Positions 32,925 to 44,605 of a stretch of 64,000 bases of DNA are shown in pieces. The DNA lies in assembly GCF_905475465.1 (NCBI RefSeq), contig NC_062235.1, positions 10,860,001-10,924,000 of the forward strand, read 5' to 3'. This DNA is from Pieris napi (taxonomy: Eukaryota > Arthropoda > Insecta > Lepidoptera > Pieridae). The notes beneath the pieces were generated by a model. It did no database searches. It was given only the letters and a program-made list of their open reading frames with translations, and was not told where the DNA came from. Positions within the stretch are counted from its first letter, which is position 1, and each line of letters starts with the position of its first letter. Made by a program: the position numbers and the translations under genes.

Positions 32925-33097
32925 GTCTCACACACAGAGGCACTTTCTGCGACGCACAACCTCTTTGTGGAACTAGCTACTCCAGTATTTCCAAACCGAA
33001 GGCCCCTAAGTCGGATTCGTTTTGATATTATTATATTCAAGAAAAGAGCGTACCATTCCCTGAAAGGTCGGCAACACACCAGCCTTTCCCATAAAAA
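32925..33097 (+). mobile_element. Jockey/CR1-like LINE 3' end copy, rearranged
   Basis: Plus-strand pieces in order: CTCTTTGTGGAACTAGCTAC, CCAGTATTTCCAAACCG, CAAGAAAAGAGCGTACC, AGGTCGGCAACACACC. It forms a loose inverted pair with the copy at 32572-32832. Confidence 0.65.
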
Positions 33098-33513
33098 GAA
33101 TTGTAAAGTTCTAACGTTTTCCTAAATCTTCGTTCTGAGAAACGTTAATAGCAATCAATTGAAACAGCATTGACTGACGCAATGATCTATAGATCCAATG
33201 AGTACATTACGACGATGCGACTCATCAATTCTCTTTATAGGCACTTTTCTTCCCATCCTCACTATCACCGGAGAGACGTTAAATTTTACGAGGCTGACTC
33301 ATTTGAAGCGGCTATATTGTCATTTTCGGTGATAAAATGTGGGTATTTTGAAATCGATTTTATTTCCATCATAATTATGATAAGATTTAAGAGTGGGTGG
33401 TTTTCTATGTATATGTAATATATATATATAGTAATATATCACATAATAAAAAGTGTGGCGAGTGTTGGCAAGCTATTATTAATTAAAAAAACATGTGTGT
33501 ACTTATGTACATG

Positions 33514-33717
33514 CGTTAGAAGTTATACTTCTTTGGCGTAACAAGATAAAAATCTTTTAAAGCATTATTTTCAAAATGTTGACTATGCTAACTTTAGGGT
33601 GTCGGTTTTTTGTGACAGTGTGCGCGTAAAAATAAATAAAAATAAAAAATAAATAAGTAAAAATTTACTCTCATCATTTTTCCCTAACGCGCCAACAGAA
33701 GTATAACTTCAAAAAAA
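33514..33717. mobile_element. MITE with GAAGTTATACTTC palindromic ends
   Basis: Left end GTTAGAAGTTATACTTCTTT with GGCG and right end CGCCAACAGAAGTATAACTTC-like sequence form inverted repeats. The interior holds AATTTACTCTCATCATTTTT. A related element lies at 59022-59290. No target duplication could be fixed. Confidence 0.65.
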
Positions 33718-33955
33718 TCTTACTCTCTTACAACCGTATAGCGACACCTTATATTTTATCACGTGATATCGAGCGAAGGATTGGGCAAAATTTAAGGGCT
33801 GTAATGATTTAGGGCGCGGTTAGGCTTAACCCGCAAAGTTTTATCAGAAGCCAGCGCAGTGAACGCGCCTTAACTGTAATCCTAATTAATTAGTACGGGA
33901 TGTGGCCTCAGACATTAAACTCGGTACACGGCCAGCTACAAAATGTACTTTTGCG

Positions 33956-34306
33956 CAGTGTTGCCAACTTTTACAGAATATTCCCCCTAGAACCAACTTC
34001 AAATACCCCTAAATATGGATTTAAAACCCCTAAATTTTTTATTGTACACTCGGTTTGAGAAGTTATTTCAAATATGTATAAAAAATACATTCAAATAGTA
34101 TACAATTTCGATCTATTATTTTTTTTGCTGCTTTATGCTTTATTTATTTTTATGCTTTATTTATTTTGATTTTATTTTATTTTACGCTTAAAGTGGATTT
34201 AATTTGTTGGTTAGGTTCTAGATTAAAAATAAACATGTATTAACTTCCCCCCAACATCTTGATTTCCCCGTAATTTTGGGGGAAAACCTCTAAATTGGCA
34301 TCACTG
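33956..34306. mobile_element. hAT-type MITE with near-perfect 8-bp duplication
   Basis: Ends CAGTGTTGCCAACTTTTACA and AAATTGGCATCACTG. Flanks are CTTTTGCG (33948-33955) and CCTTTGCG (34307-34314), seven of eight bases matching. The interior is shared in opposite orientation with 43878-44314 (the GTACACTCGGTTT and CCCCTAAATTT pieces). No transposase. Confidence 0.82.
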
Positions 34307-35098
34307 CCTTTGCGTAAGTGTTTACACGAACTAGTGTTTCCAGATTACAAAAGCAGCGCTACAGTATATAAGTAAGTTTTTAAAGTAGGCACAACAAATG
34401 CAGTAATTCTAAGGTCCGGAATGAAGAACGTCAATTAAACTTATTTCAAGAGAACCGGCTGAAATATACGTCATATACATATACATACCGTTCATTCTGA
34501 GACCGTATTTTAGAACGTCAATCAATCTTAAATCTAGTTTCCGACTCAAAGCGTTTTTTCTGTATGAAGTTTGGTTTATTCAAATATGCCTAAATATTTA
34601 ATAATCAATGTAATTTTATTGTTGTTAATTTAAATTTGAAATATATGGTTCTTGAAGGGAAAATGATTTCCATTAGAAAAACCAACTGTGTCTGAAGAAA
34701 AACGCCCAAATATATTAGCCGTTTGTAAACATTATCATAATTTTAATTCATATCAGATTTACTATTTAATTTTACAGTAAATCTACTGTAATTACTGGAG
34801 TCGGTCATTATTGCTTAGGAAATAGGTGAATTTCCTATATGGTTGTGAGAATTGACGTTATCCGGTAACTGATTATAGGTACTTATGTGTAATTTGCTTA
34901 AGGAGGAGTAGGTATATTTTCAAGGAAATTCTGACAAGATATTTTTGGTGTTTAAATAAAATTCAATTCTCAAACCTAAGGGGGTGCTTTTAAATTCAAA
35001 ATTTGTTCGTATGATGAAGGTATAAATATCTTAGAATCAAACATATCACCTACTTACGCATAAAGAATAAAATATAAGAAAAAAGATATAGAAATCTA

Positions 35099-35205
35099 AA
35101 TGCCGGCATCGCACTTGCGAGCGCTGGCAATGTAAGTGTCGATAAGTTATCACTTAACATCAGGTGAGCCTACTGCCCGTTTGCCCCCTGTTATATAATA
35201 ATAGT
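35099..35205 (+). mobile_element. Jockey/CR1-like LINE tail, short
   Basis: Only the non-coding tail is left: TGCCGGCATCGCACTTGCG, CACTTAACATCAGGTGAGCC, TTTGCCCCCTGTTATATAA. Confidence 0.65.
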
Positions 35206-35210
35206 TAAAA

Positions 35211-35445
35211 AAAACTAAAAAACACGCTTTTAAATCACATCAAACTAAAAAGTGAAAATATGCGCCTATATGGAAAAAGCGTGGGGCGCTCTGTGCCATA
35301 TTTTTCGTCTATCGAGCAACCCACGCTTTTTCACAATAATACCAGTATTTTTTGTTCATTACCATTTTCATCCTAAATTAGGAATTATTTTTCACTTTTT
35401 AGTTTGATGTGCTTTAAAAGTGTGTTTTTTAGTTTTTTTAAACTA
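35211..35445. repeat. Foldback repeat with about 50-bp arms
   Basis: The left arm (ACTAAAAAACACGCTTTTAA, then CACATCAAACTAAAAAGTG) pairs with the right arm (CACTTTTTAGTTTGATGTG, then TAAAAGTGTGTTTTTTAGT). A second inner pair CACGCTTTTTC also exists. The following 35500-35625 (GGGTCAAAATCGAGTCCGAA, three ACAT units, GTGAAGCTAATATAAAGCG) is probably part of the same element. Confidence 0.65.
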
Positions 35446-35625
35446 TTATTTATTTTTTAGTTTACTTTTTTTTATTATTTTTTCGGATTATTGCATTGTC
35501 ATCGATCTTTGACAGGTGCGCGAAATTTGAATAAAATGTGTCCGTTTAAAGTGGGTCAAAATCGAGTCCGAAGGAGTCGATTACATACATACATACAGGT
35601 GAAGCTAATATAAAGCGTGTAAAAA

Positions 35626-36987
35626 AGGCCAAATCTTGTAGTGCGCTGTTTTATAAAAGAATGGATAAGCAATATCTAATAAAAAAATTGGGCTACCGCT
35701 GCCCATGGCCCTCACATCGACTCTCTTATTTTAAATACTTGCAGGCCGTATTTTCATGGAACACTTTCATTGGGAGTTGATTCTACAGCTTGCTAAAGTA
35801 GCAACGTTATTTTTTAATAATGATTTAAAATCCTAACAAAGGAAATATATTTGTTATATACTAATCAATATCAGTTCGAAATACTACAAAGTCTCTTAAG
35901 GCGTGGTAGGGCATTTACGTTCCTGTTTAAATATGAATTTTTAGTACGTCAACACTTACCAGGCGGTAATCACACAGAAAGGTTTCTGCAAATTCAGAGC
36001 GTATTGAATGAAATCGGCTATTTAGACATAGACTTATCATTTATTACAAACAAACACACACACACATAAACACACAAAATAACAATAATCAAAGAGAAAA
36101 ATTAAATAAAAGATATAATGAGAGATATATAAAAATATATATATTTTTCCTTTTCCCATTCGGTTCGTCTCAAGTATGTAATGCGTGTGTGCTGTGGCTG
36201 TAATTGGCCCTGGCTCAGCATATTTCAATACTATATGATTTAATTTCAACATTACACTTTTTCCTACAGATTTTAAGGTTAAAGTGTGTTAACACATTTA
36301 TCAATTGATTTCTCAAATATAGTCTGGTCAGTTATATAACGTATACCTTTGACAGTTTGATTGCATTTTCCATACAATTTATTTACACTAAAAAGATTTT
36401 GTTCCCAGGATAGACAATATTAGATATCTCCTAGCATTATTAACCTTTATGTGTAAAAAGCTACTCCTTCGTTAGTGTCGATATTAAAAATTCATTAGCT
36501 ACGTATTTATTTACGCTTAGAGTAAATAATGGTTCCTGTTTAGTTAAAAAAGCATCGAAGAATTCCCTGAGAAATTGTCGAGGGTAATTGGACGGCAGGG
36601 GAATGTCGCATGCCTGGCAAAGTTTTTATATTACGGTAACTTGTAATGATGAATTGCGATCTTGACGACAACCACGTCCAAGCGTAGGTACCTACTCTTA
36701 TTATGTGTATAGAGCGCGTAATATAGTTTCCGCTAAAGTGAAGGTCATTTCTTTCATATTGTCTATTATTGATGTCAACATCTAACGTATGGTGATCCAA
36801 ACTCTAAGAAAATACATAATGTTAATGCTGAAGCTGAAAGGGACTATAGTAAATCCAAAACTCTCAAAAATAGTAATATGTGGAAAAAAAGTAAATAATT
36901 CCTGTTGACGTAATTACACCAAAATAAAAATTAAACCATTACACTCATTTTTACTTTCGTTCTGTCTCTTTCTGTTATTATTTTATA
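35626..36987. other. AT-rich stretch with a CA microsatellite
   Basis: A short (CA)n tract lies at about 36053-36080. No gene or mobile element is recognised. Confidence 0.4.
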
Positions 36988-37235
36988 GTACAGGGTGCAA
37001 ACGTCTCCTGCTCTCCTGGTGTTAAGTGAAGCTCATGGTGACTCACACTGCCAAATGCGTTGCCAACTGGTACGTTGAAGGACCCTAAGCCGACTTGGTT
37101 CGGAAATACTTCAGTAGACAGCTGGTTCGACATAGTATGGAACGACGGATGTAGCAGTGATACTGGTAGAATGCCGTATCCGCCTCGACGTCCGATTAAC
37201 TCACCTGCAGGTATAACTCTGAACAACTCCTCTAA
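36988..37235 (-). mobile_element. Jockey/CR1-like LINE 3' end copy
   Basis: The minus-strand reading keeps VIPAGELIGRRGG and SNQLSTEVFPNQVGLGSF, pieces of the ORF2 C-terminus. The tail end is GTGCAAACGTCTCCTG. It is decayed and frameshifted. Confidence 0.7.
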
Positions 37236-37699
37236 ACACTATCCATGGTAAATGATGGCAAATGATGCGGTAGAAGATGCACACCCTACGCAATGCCAAA
37301 GGATCAAGCCGCTCGGACAGTGACCGATTGTCGACGTCTCGTTGAATGAGATGCAAAACTTCACGTTTTATTTCTTATCGATTCTTTAGTTAAAACGTTT
37401 TTGTAAAGGTACTTTCATCTATGTAAACGACAATTTTGAACGCATCTCCATGCTATCTCTTTCTCATGCTGTGATTTACGTTTTTATATTTGTATATTTA
37501 CCCCGCGCTCTATAGAAGCAAAGTATTATGTAACAGTAATAACAAAGACGAGGTTTCATATTTCATAGTGAAACATAAGATGACAATATTTGATTCCACT
37601 AACGAGCAGATTGGTATGTGATTATACTCTTCATAAGTCTCAATTATTTCCACGAGATAGTTAAGTCTACTTGAAACTAAGTGAAACTTAAGTTGATAA

Positions 37700-37890
37700 T
37701 TTCCTTCACCGTATGAGCGAGTATTAAATAGTAAGTATTATCGAAAGCAGTACCTTTTGGTTGACCATAGCACTCTGAACCACTATACTGACGCTGCTTT
37801 ATCTATTTAAAAATCTATCTATCTATCTATTTATAAATCAGTGGCGCTACAACCTTTTTAGGTCTTGTTGACAGTCTTAGAAATTTGACA
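37700..37890 (-). mobile_element. SINE-A fragments flanking an ATCT microsatellite
   Basis: A decayed head part (CCTTCACCGTATGAGCGAG to GAACCACTATACTGACGCTG) lies at 37700-37796, and a separate tail (AATCAGTGGCGCTACAACCT) at 37838-37875. An (ATCT)n tract at about 37806-37832 lies between them. Confidence 0.6.
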
Positions 37891-39168
37891 AAAAAAAACA
37901 AATGACGGTGACTGTTATCAAAATACGTGTGTTAAATAAACTTTTTTATTTATTATGTTGCTCATTTATTATTCTTAGATATTGCTCGATCGATACTCTA
38001 AGATCTCTCGAAACGGAGAGTGATTGCCACCCAGGTTTTTCATACAACGTTCACACCCACACCATAAGCGGTCAATGTAGGAGTGAATTTACACAAAGTT
38101 ACCGTTGGCTTCCTCTTTGCAATGCTGTTTACATAATTTTCTGTGTGAAACAATTTCCAATGAGTTGCAGTAAGTGTCGAAAGCAAATAACCCGTCGAAC
38201 TGTGCATACCGAGAATGTTCATTTAATTTTCTTTAAGATGGAAAATGTATGTTAGGGAACATTTTGTTGGATCAAAGTGATTGTTATGAATTAGAATTAG
38301 TCTTATGATGACATAAACAAATATTTATATACATTCAAGCAAAGAGAATAATATCGCTACCCCCGATAGCATTTTTGAAGGGAAAAAAATCTTCTTTAGC
38401 GGAGTTGTACACTTTTTTTGGGATGGGTAAATAATGTTAAACTCGCGTCAGGACACGTGACCTGATCGAAAATTCGTAAGACGGATGGAGAGTAGACAGC
38501 TAGCGCGGCGTATTTAATGTAATATAAATTGTCATGTTTGTGTACGTTTGAGCAATAAATAAATATTGTATTCTACCACATAAATGATAGTACTTTTACA
38601 CTGATAATTAAAGCAATTCGTGCAAAAATATTCCCTAACCATTCCAAAATATCAAAAAAGCACAACGTTAACATTCAAGTTTTCACTTCTTCCGGCACTC
38701 CCGGAGTGCAACCCGTCTTTTTTTAAATTATTTTTGGTCATTAAGTTTTTAGGTTTCGCTAACATCAGAGGATGCCTACTAAAAAGACCATATAAGTTAC
38801 TAAAACTTAAAGACACGGTATTTACTTATCATAATATAATGATAATTGACTTACAAAAACTTCGGCAAACAAAAACGCGTCGGAAATTTTAAAAAATCAC
38901 AAGAATATTTCGGCAACATGGAATCCGAGGGACCTTTACAATCACAAAATGAAGATTGCTAACAAAGTTTTTTCAATATTCACAAAAGCTCGACTCGGCT
39001 TTCAGAAGTTTCACGTTGAAATATTAAAAAGTTACGGTCGGACGTCAATAAAATTCTTCGCGTTACGATATTGAATGGAGTTGCTATTATCCTAATAACT
39101 AAATAGCCTTATTTTTATACCTTTTAAATGTGTTTGAAACATTCAGTAATTACTATATTTACTGAGCC
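37891..39168. other. Stretch without recognised features
   Basis: An open frame of 117 codons at 37902-38255 has several cysteines but no recognised domain. Nothing else is visible. Confidence 0.3.
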
Positions 39169-39180
39169 AAGTCTGGATAT

Positions 39181-39438
39181 TGGGGGACTCATAGCCTAGC
39201 GGTCTTATTAAGTGGCAGCTAGGTGAGGGGGGTACCGGGTTCGATTCCCGGTTCGAGGGCAAGTTTTAATATAATTTAAATTTGTTCTCGGCCTTTGGGA
39301 GGGTTGTGCCGTACCGGGCGAGTGCCTAAACCGTACATGGAGGTCGAATTTCTAAAGACAAGCACGAATTATAAAAATCCTATTCTTGACGCTGGCTAAT
39401 GCATAAATCGTGCCAGAGCCATTAAAAAAGGAAAAAAA
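39181..39438 (+). mobile_element. SINE-B (second tRNA-derived family) with 12-bp duplication
   Basis: The tRNA-like head has TAGCCTAGCGG as A-box and GGTTCGATTCC as B-box, then GGCAAGTTTTAATATAATTT, TGTGCCGTACCGGGCG, GACAAGCACGAATTATAAA and CGTGCCAGAGCCATT, ending in an A-rich tail. AAGTCTGGATAT flanks it exactly at 39169-39180 and 39439-39450. It inserted just 5' of a SINE-A copy. Confidence 0.9.
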
Positions 39439-39450
39439 AAGTCTGGATAT

Positions 39451-39724
39451 CTTTGGCCTTGTGGCCTCAGCGTGCCACATCCCTGGGGTTGTAGGTTCCT
39501 CGGCTGTGCATGGACGTTCTTTCTATGTACGCATTTAACATTCGCTCGAACGGTGAAGGAAAACATCGTGAGAAAACCGGCTTGCCTTAGACCCAAAAAG
39601 TCGACGGCTTGCGTCAGGCACAGGAGGCTGATCACCTACTGGCCTATTAGATTAACAAATGATCATGAAACCGATACAGAAATCTGAGGCCCAGATCTAA
39701 AAAGGTTGCAGCACCAGTGATTTA
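39451..39724 (+). mobile_element. SINE-A copy
   Basis: Head CTTGTGGCCTCAGCGTG with a damaged B-box, then the body (GAACGGTGAAGGAAAACATC, CCAAAAAGTCGACGGC, AGGAGGCTGATCACCTAC) and tail AGGTTGCAGCACCAGTGATT. The head abuts the right duplication of SINE-B. Confidence 0.85.
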
Positions 39725-39839
39725 TTATTTTATTATGTATATTGTTGTGCTTTAGAAGAAATAATAGCATTAATTAATTTTGGACTTTGAAGTGAAATAG
39801 GTACATCGATCTCCAATTTTTTTTAAATGCAATATCTCT

Positions 39840-39904
39840 ATTGGCCTTAACGACCTTTATAGCTCATGTCGGGCGGTCTTGTTTTGGCGAGCGTAGATCA
39901 GCAG
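39840..39904 (-). mobile_element. Fragment of the non-LTR tail seen at 41.2 kb
   Basis: The minus strand matches GCTACGCTCGCCAAAACA and GGCCCTTAAAGGCCAAT-like sequence at 41240-41335. Confidence 0.55.
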
Positions 39905-40012
39905 CAAATGCGCACATAGAATGAAAGTCCTTTGGTGCACAGCCGGGGATCGAACCTACGCCCTCAGGGATGAGAGTCGCTCGCTGAAGCCACTAGGCCA
40001 ACACTGCTCACT
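39905..40012 (-). mobile_element. SINE-A head fragment
   Basis: Minus-strand copy of the first 110 bases of SINE-A, with B-box GGTTCGATCCC intact. Confidence 0.8.
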
Positions 40013-40934
40013 ACACAACACACACACACATTATATATAATACAAACACATAAAATTACAATATATCTATTCTAAAATACGGTGAACGTAAATTTAACAA
40101 AAACTAATAATACTACACTTGCAAACAATAATTTTAGTTTAACTTGTAATTTCCTATTTAACAATAATTCATCAAACTACATGCGAGAACATGCTTTATT
40201 ATAACCGAATTTCAACATTAATGATTGCGTACAATGACTCATAAAATCAACTCCACCAATTACATATCAATTTGCAATCGTACCAATATAAAAATACGGT
40301 TGGAATTCGTATAAATGTATTCATAGGATCCACACGCAATTCCTGGCGACAGGCCCTACCTGGACAAAAACAAATTAAATTTACCCTCTCTGTCTGAAAC
40401 ATATTGTTTGAAGGAGACACATTTACGACAGCTGTAAGTATTGATTTCAATAAGAGACAATAAAGTGCGGTTTTGGGTTGACGTTTGAGGACCCGATTAC
40501 TTTCGTACCTCATAATTGAACTAGATCACAATTTCAATGATAAATTTTGATATAAATAGGTCTATAGTTTATTAAAAAAATCCTACTTCTTTAATAATCA
40601 GTATCTAAAACAATTGACAGTCTGAGAAACAATTGAAGGTGAGAGATTTATTTTGTGTGCACATTACGAAGGCTACTCCAGAAATCAATTAAATTACCAT
40701 TCTCAGTTTTGTTTTCTATTTATTACTAAACACGCATTTAACGTTCGTAATGTTTCCAGTAAATTAAAGTGTCATAACTGTGTTCCAAGCCTTGTACCAG
40801 AACGAACTAACAGGATAATCCTTTCAGTTGCTATAGTATAATAATTCGGTGTATCGTAATGCTGCGCCATTAAAACTTTTTTGCTGACTATAATTATTGT
40901 TATATAACCTTTTAAAGCATGAATACCTTTTTTT
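40013..40934. other. AT-rich stretch without recognised features
   Basis: A short (CA)n tract at 40013-40031 follows the SINE. Nothing else is recognised. Confidence 0.4.
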
Positions 40935-41338
40935 AACCAAGGTGGAAATGCTTTTACGCATCCCCCGCACTAACAGAGCCAGGGCTATTTGCAACTCGAC
41001 TCACTCCAAGCACTCTGGTACTCAGAAAACCGGGTGGGCACACTCTAAAACCACCTCGGGTAGAATCAACACGACTGTCTTACAGATCCGGATGATCCAA
41101 TCACCGTAGCCGTACTGGCCGTATGAACTTCGCTCATCACTCACTTCAGTGAGCTTCCATCCTGCCCTTCAGTCGATTGACCACTTCGCGACGGCCCACG
41201 CCGAGTCTCCCAGGAGACGCCCTTGCTCTAGTCTCAGGAAAACGCCTATTCCGGCCAAGCTACGCTCGCCAAAACAGCCCGAGCTGAGCTGTAAAGGCCC
41301 TTAAAGGCCAATAGCAAGATCCCATTAAAAAAAAAACA
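40935..41338 (+). mobile_element. GC-rich non-LTR retrotransposon 3' region with A tail
   Basis: About 400 bases of GC-richer sequence (GCATCCCCCGCACTAACAG, AAACCGGGTGGGCACACTC, GAGTCTCCCAGGAGACGCC) end in a run of ten A at about 41329-41338. Composition contrasts sharply with the flanks. The minus-strand fragment at 39840-39904 is its partner. No protein domain is legible, so it is taken as a 3' UTR of a LINE. Confidence 0.55.
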
Positions 41339-42268
41339 TCCAAGAACCCATCAAAGAAGACCTCTACCGGGCAGTGAAGCAAATCGTATCAATATTCTTA
41401 TTGTAATCATACTATTATTTTATTTCATGGAATAAATAAAAACAAGTGACAGACGCAGAAATTTGCACTCATAGGTAGTCGTTTTCTCACGGGTTCTGAT
41501 TAACAGATAAGAAAGAAAAATGTAATGAAAGTAAGAGTAGAAAACACGATAGTACTAAGAAAAATTTCACCTAAATAATAATCACATACTGTTTTCTATA
41601 GTACTGTGGAATCCGTATAATGCAGTTATTCGGGATCGTGACATGGCGGCTGGCTAACAGCCAAAGCTCAAATACTTGTTATTAATTAAATTGTTATACA
41701 ATATACCTAAATACTTGCGAATTTGTGCAGATTGAGCGGGGTAAAGTCTCTATTGTATTAAAAATTTGTGACATTGATAAATCACCTTTTAAAACTGTTT
41801 TTAAAAATGCCTGTCACAAGGATTAGCGCGAGGATGTGTTCAGATCGCAACCTGACACGGACGGCTGATTACATGCCAATTAGAATGATTAAAATATGAC
41901 GCTTGATGTTCGGTGTAAAACGTAATAAGAAAATGTATGTAAAAATAATGTACCTCAGTCGTCGAGAAAAATATTTCAAATATTTTAAAGAAATTTAATT
42001 CCTAAGTTCAGTTTAAGACGGGTCTTGCCAACAATTCAATGGAGGATCTTTCACGCCTTACTTTTGTCTTTCATAGCTTCAATTCCAATAGAAACTTTTT
42101 CCTAGCGCTCAGGTAATAAAGGGAATTTTTAATTACCATTTATGCATATTTTACAATAGAAATAATATATTTTAGTCCATATATTATTTATTTAATTTTT
42201 AACGGTAGTTTTTAATGGTAGTAGAATAATTTTTAATGGTAATTTTTACAACACAACGGTCTTTTAAC
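41339..42268. other. AT-rich stretch without recognised features
   Basis: Nothing could be assigned here. Confidence 0.4.
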
Positions 42269-42284
42269 ATGTGTAATGGCTGAT

Positions 42285-42511
42285 TTTTTTTTTTTTTTTT
42301 TTTTTCGTGGGGAAATGCGTTAAGCATACCCTCCCGCGGCACGGTTGACCTTGGGGGGAAGGGTTATGTGGGACTCGCACAACAGTGCATACCCACTAAA
42401 ACCCCACGGGGCCACCAGCAATCGCCCGGGGCAGGACACGGTAACAGCGTAGCCTTGTCCGCATCCAGCCACGCGATCAGCCGTTAGTATCACGGTCCTC
42501 TACGGCCACGA
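42285..42511 (-). mobile_element. 5'-truncated non-LTR insertion with 16-bp duplication
   Basis: A poly-T run (minus-strand A tail) starts at 42284-42305. The GC-rich body includes CCCTCCCGCGGCACGGTTG, ACCCACTAAAACCCCACGG and GTCCTCTACGGCCACG. ATGTGTAATGGCTGAT occurs exactly at 42269-42284 and 42512-42527. This is the mark of target-primed reverse transcription. The body looks like the 3' UTR of an insect LINE. Confidence 0.88.
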
Positions 42512-42934
42512 ATGTGTAATGGCTGATAAACTGACCAAAAACTAATCATTCCAATAACTTTTCTAAAGTACACTGTCTCTTTCCATCACAGCGTTAACGC
42601 TATTTGACAGAAAGAGACTGTAGTAATCAATAAGATCAATTAAACTCATTTAGTCTTTATAAGGGGTTTGTATTTACTCAAAACATTATACATAGAAATA
42701 TATTTTCACTACAGAAAAGGTAAGTTATCAGTTAATTTATTCGTTTTATCTTAATTTTTAACATAAATTATTCATTCTACTTGACCTAGTGGCAACCGAT
42801 ACAAGTGGGCATGTGTGAACTAAGTTTCTATCTTTAAATTTTTTTGAAAACATTTATTTGAGAAATTGTTATACATATTTGGTAATTTAAATAATCCAGT
42901 AGCACCATGGTTATAGGTCAGTTTGCATCAGCTG

Positions 42935-43197
42935 TTTTTTTTTTTTTTTATATAATAGGGGGGCAAACGAGCCTGCGGGACGACCAAAAAGGGCAGTCTA
43001 CGCAGCCCATAGACACCCATTTTTAGTGGGTGCGTTGCCGGCCTTTGAGGGAGGAGTAGGCTCGCTTTTTGAACATTTGGAGGTCGTATCTCTGAGGGAA
43101 GACCCCCCCCCCCCCTGGAGCCGATTCCACAGTTCGCTAGCTTGCAAAAGAAAATGCCTTGTGAAGCGGACTGTGGAAGACCTCCAACCATCAAGAT
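42935..43197 (-). mobile_element. Jockey/CR1-like LINE 3' end, second family
   Basis: Starts on the plus strand with a T run, then GGGGGGCAAACGAGCCTGCG. The minus strand encodes ASQGIFFCKLANCGIGS then, shifted, a KGRQRT-like piece, matching the same ORF2 end as the main family but with a distinct tail (CCCACTAAAAATGGGTGTC). A run of 14 C lies at about 43103-43116. Confidence 0.65.
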
Positions 43198-43200
43198 GAT

Positions 43201-43869
43201 GCGGGTAACTTATTAAACGAGTATTGTGTATTAAATATAGCTACTCTGTCCGTGGACCGATCTCCATGATTAAGGTACCAAATTATTGGTAATTACGATT
43301 TATATGTATGAGAAAAAGTAGTATCGCCGGTGTTGTTCCGCGCCCCTCCACTAGGTTGCTTAAAACCACAATAAATAGCTTCCAGGTGTCATTTATAAGA
43401 CAATTTTGTTATTACTCTAACGTGAATAAGTAGATATAATTTGTACATTCATCTTCATTCCCGTTGGGAGCTGGGATAACCACCCACACGAGCCTCGAAC
43501 ATTCTTTGGGAATTTCTCTAAGCCGATCAACGTAGGGTTGCCGCACAATGCTTTTTGGAAGTTTCAATGTCAATATTTACCAAGGGTTTTTTGCCCACGC
43601 AGTTTTTCATTTGTATTGCCGACATACGACCATCTACTTCCAGAATCTTTGGATTCCCTGCGTGTGTTCAATTAAATAAATAGCATTAGAGTAATTCCTC
43701 TACTCTTAAAGGAATTTAGCATGCCTAAATCACCTGACGTTTTTTTTGGACGGGACATTGACGTGCAGCACACATACTTCCTCATCAGCTTTCTTTTCCA
43801 TTCGGGTGCTTGGACGTGACGGACGTGTGAAAGATCATTATTTATTAGTTTTTCTAAATTAAATACACT
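43201..43869. other. Stretch without recognised features
   Basis: No supported gene or repeat. Confidence 0.4.
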
Positions 43870-43877
43870 TCTGAATG

Positions 43878-44314
43878 CAGTAAAGCCAACTAGAGGGTTT
43901 CCCACCCAAATTTAGGGGGAAATCAAGACGTCCAGGGGATTTCTAAGGGGTAGATTTATTTTATATTTTACGCAGTTTCTATACAATTTATATTAATCGT
44001 CAAGCTTGGCTATAAACCTCAAGTTCAAAATAGCACAATGGTTTGAAAAGTACAAAGAGTTTTAAAATAATGTATGAAAAGAAAATTAGTTTAGAAATAT
44101 AATGTACATATTATTAGTATTCATTATTATAGATAAATGTCTAAAATTCACTCGCATAACTACAACAGCTATTTTATACAAGTTGAATGTATTTTTAATT
44201 CATATTTGAAATTACCTCTTAAACCGAGTGTACAATAAAAATTTTAGAGGTTTTCAGTCGGCATTTCAAGGTGCTTAAGCTAGGCTAGGGATTTTGTACG
44301 AGTTGGCATCACTG
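43878..44314. mobile_element. hAT-type MITE with exact 8-bp duplication
   Basis: The left end CAGTAAAGCCAACTAG is degraded and the right end GAGTTGGCATCACTG is intact. TCTGAATG flanks it exactly at 43870-43877 and 44315-44322. It shares interior sequence, inverted, with 33956-34306 (CTTAAACCGAGTGTACAATA). 437 bases, no coding capacity. Confidence 0.85.
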
Positions 44315-44344
44315 TCTGAATGTCAAGACTACATAAAATACAGT

Positions 44345-44605
44345 TTTTTTTCTATTGGACAATTCACACCAATTGACCTAGTCCCATGCTAGCTGGTGAA
44401 GCTTGTGTTATGGGTACTAGGAAACGGATATACATACATATTATACATAGATAGACCTAACACATATAAATACATATTTAAACACCCAAGACCTAAGCAC
44501 AACACCAAATGCTCATCACATCGATGTTTGTCTCTGCCGGGGATCGAACCCGGGACCCATGGATTCGCAGTCAGGGGTACTTACCACTAGAGTCTAGTTC
44601 AATGA
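44345..44605 (-). mobile_element. SINE-C (third tRNA-derived family)
   Basis: Read on the minus strand: TCTAGTGGTAAGTACCCCTG as A-box region, GGGTTCGATCCCCGG as B-box, then GATGAGCATTTGGTGTTGTG, CTTGGGTGTTT, GGGACTAGGTCAATTGGTGT and an A run (plus-strand T run at 44345-44351). One copy in the window. Confidence 0.78.

Noticed and set aside
36053..36080. CA repeat as a regulatory element
   Set aside because: An ordinary short microsatellite with no supporting context.
37902..38255. 117-codon plus-strand frame with several cysteines
   Set aside because: No domain or coding-like composition, and no splice or promoter context.
39187..39262. Possible tRNA gene
   Set aside because: A and B boxes are present but no cloverleaf closes, and target duplications show it is a SINE head.
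44535..44600. Possible minus-strand tRNA gene
   Set aside because: Continues into a SINE body and tail; tRNA-like only.
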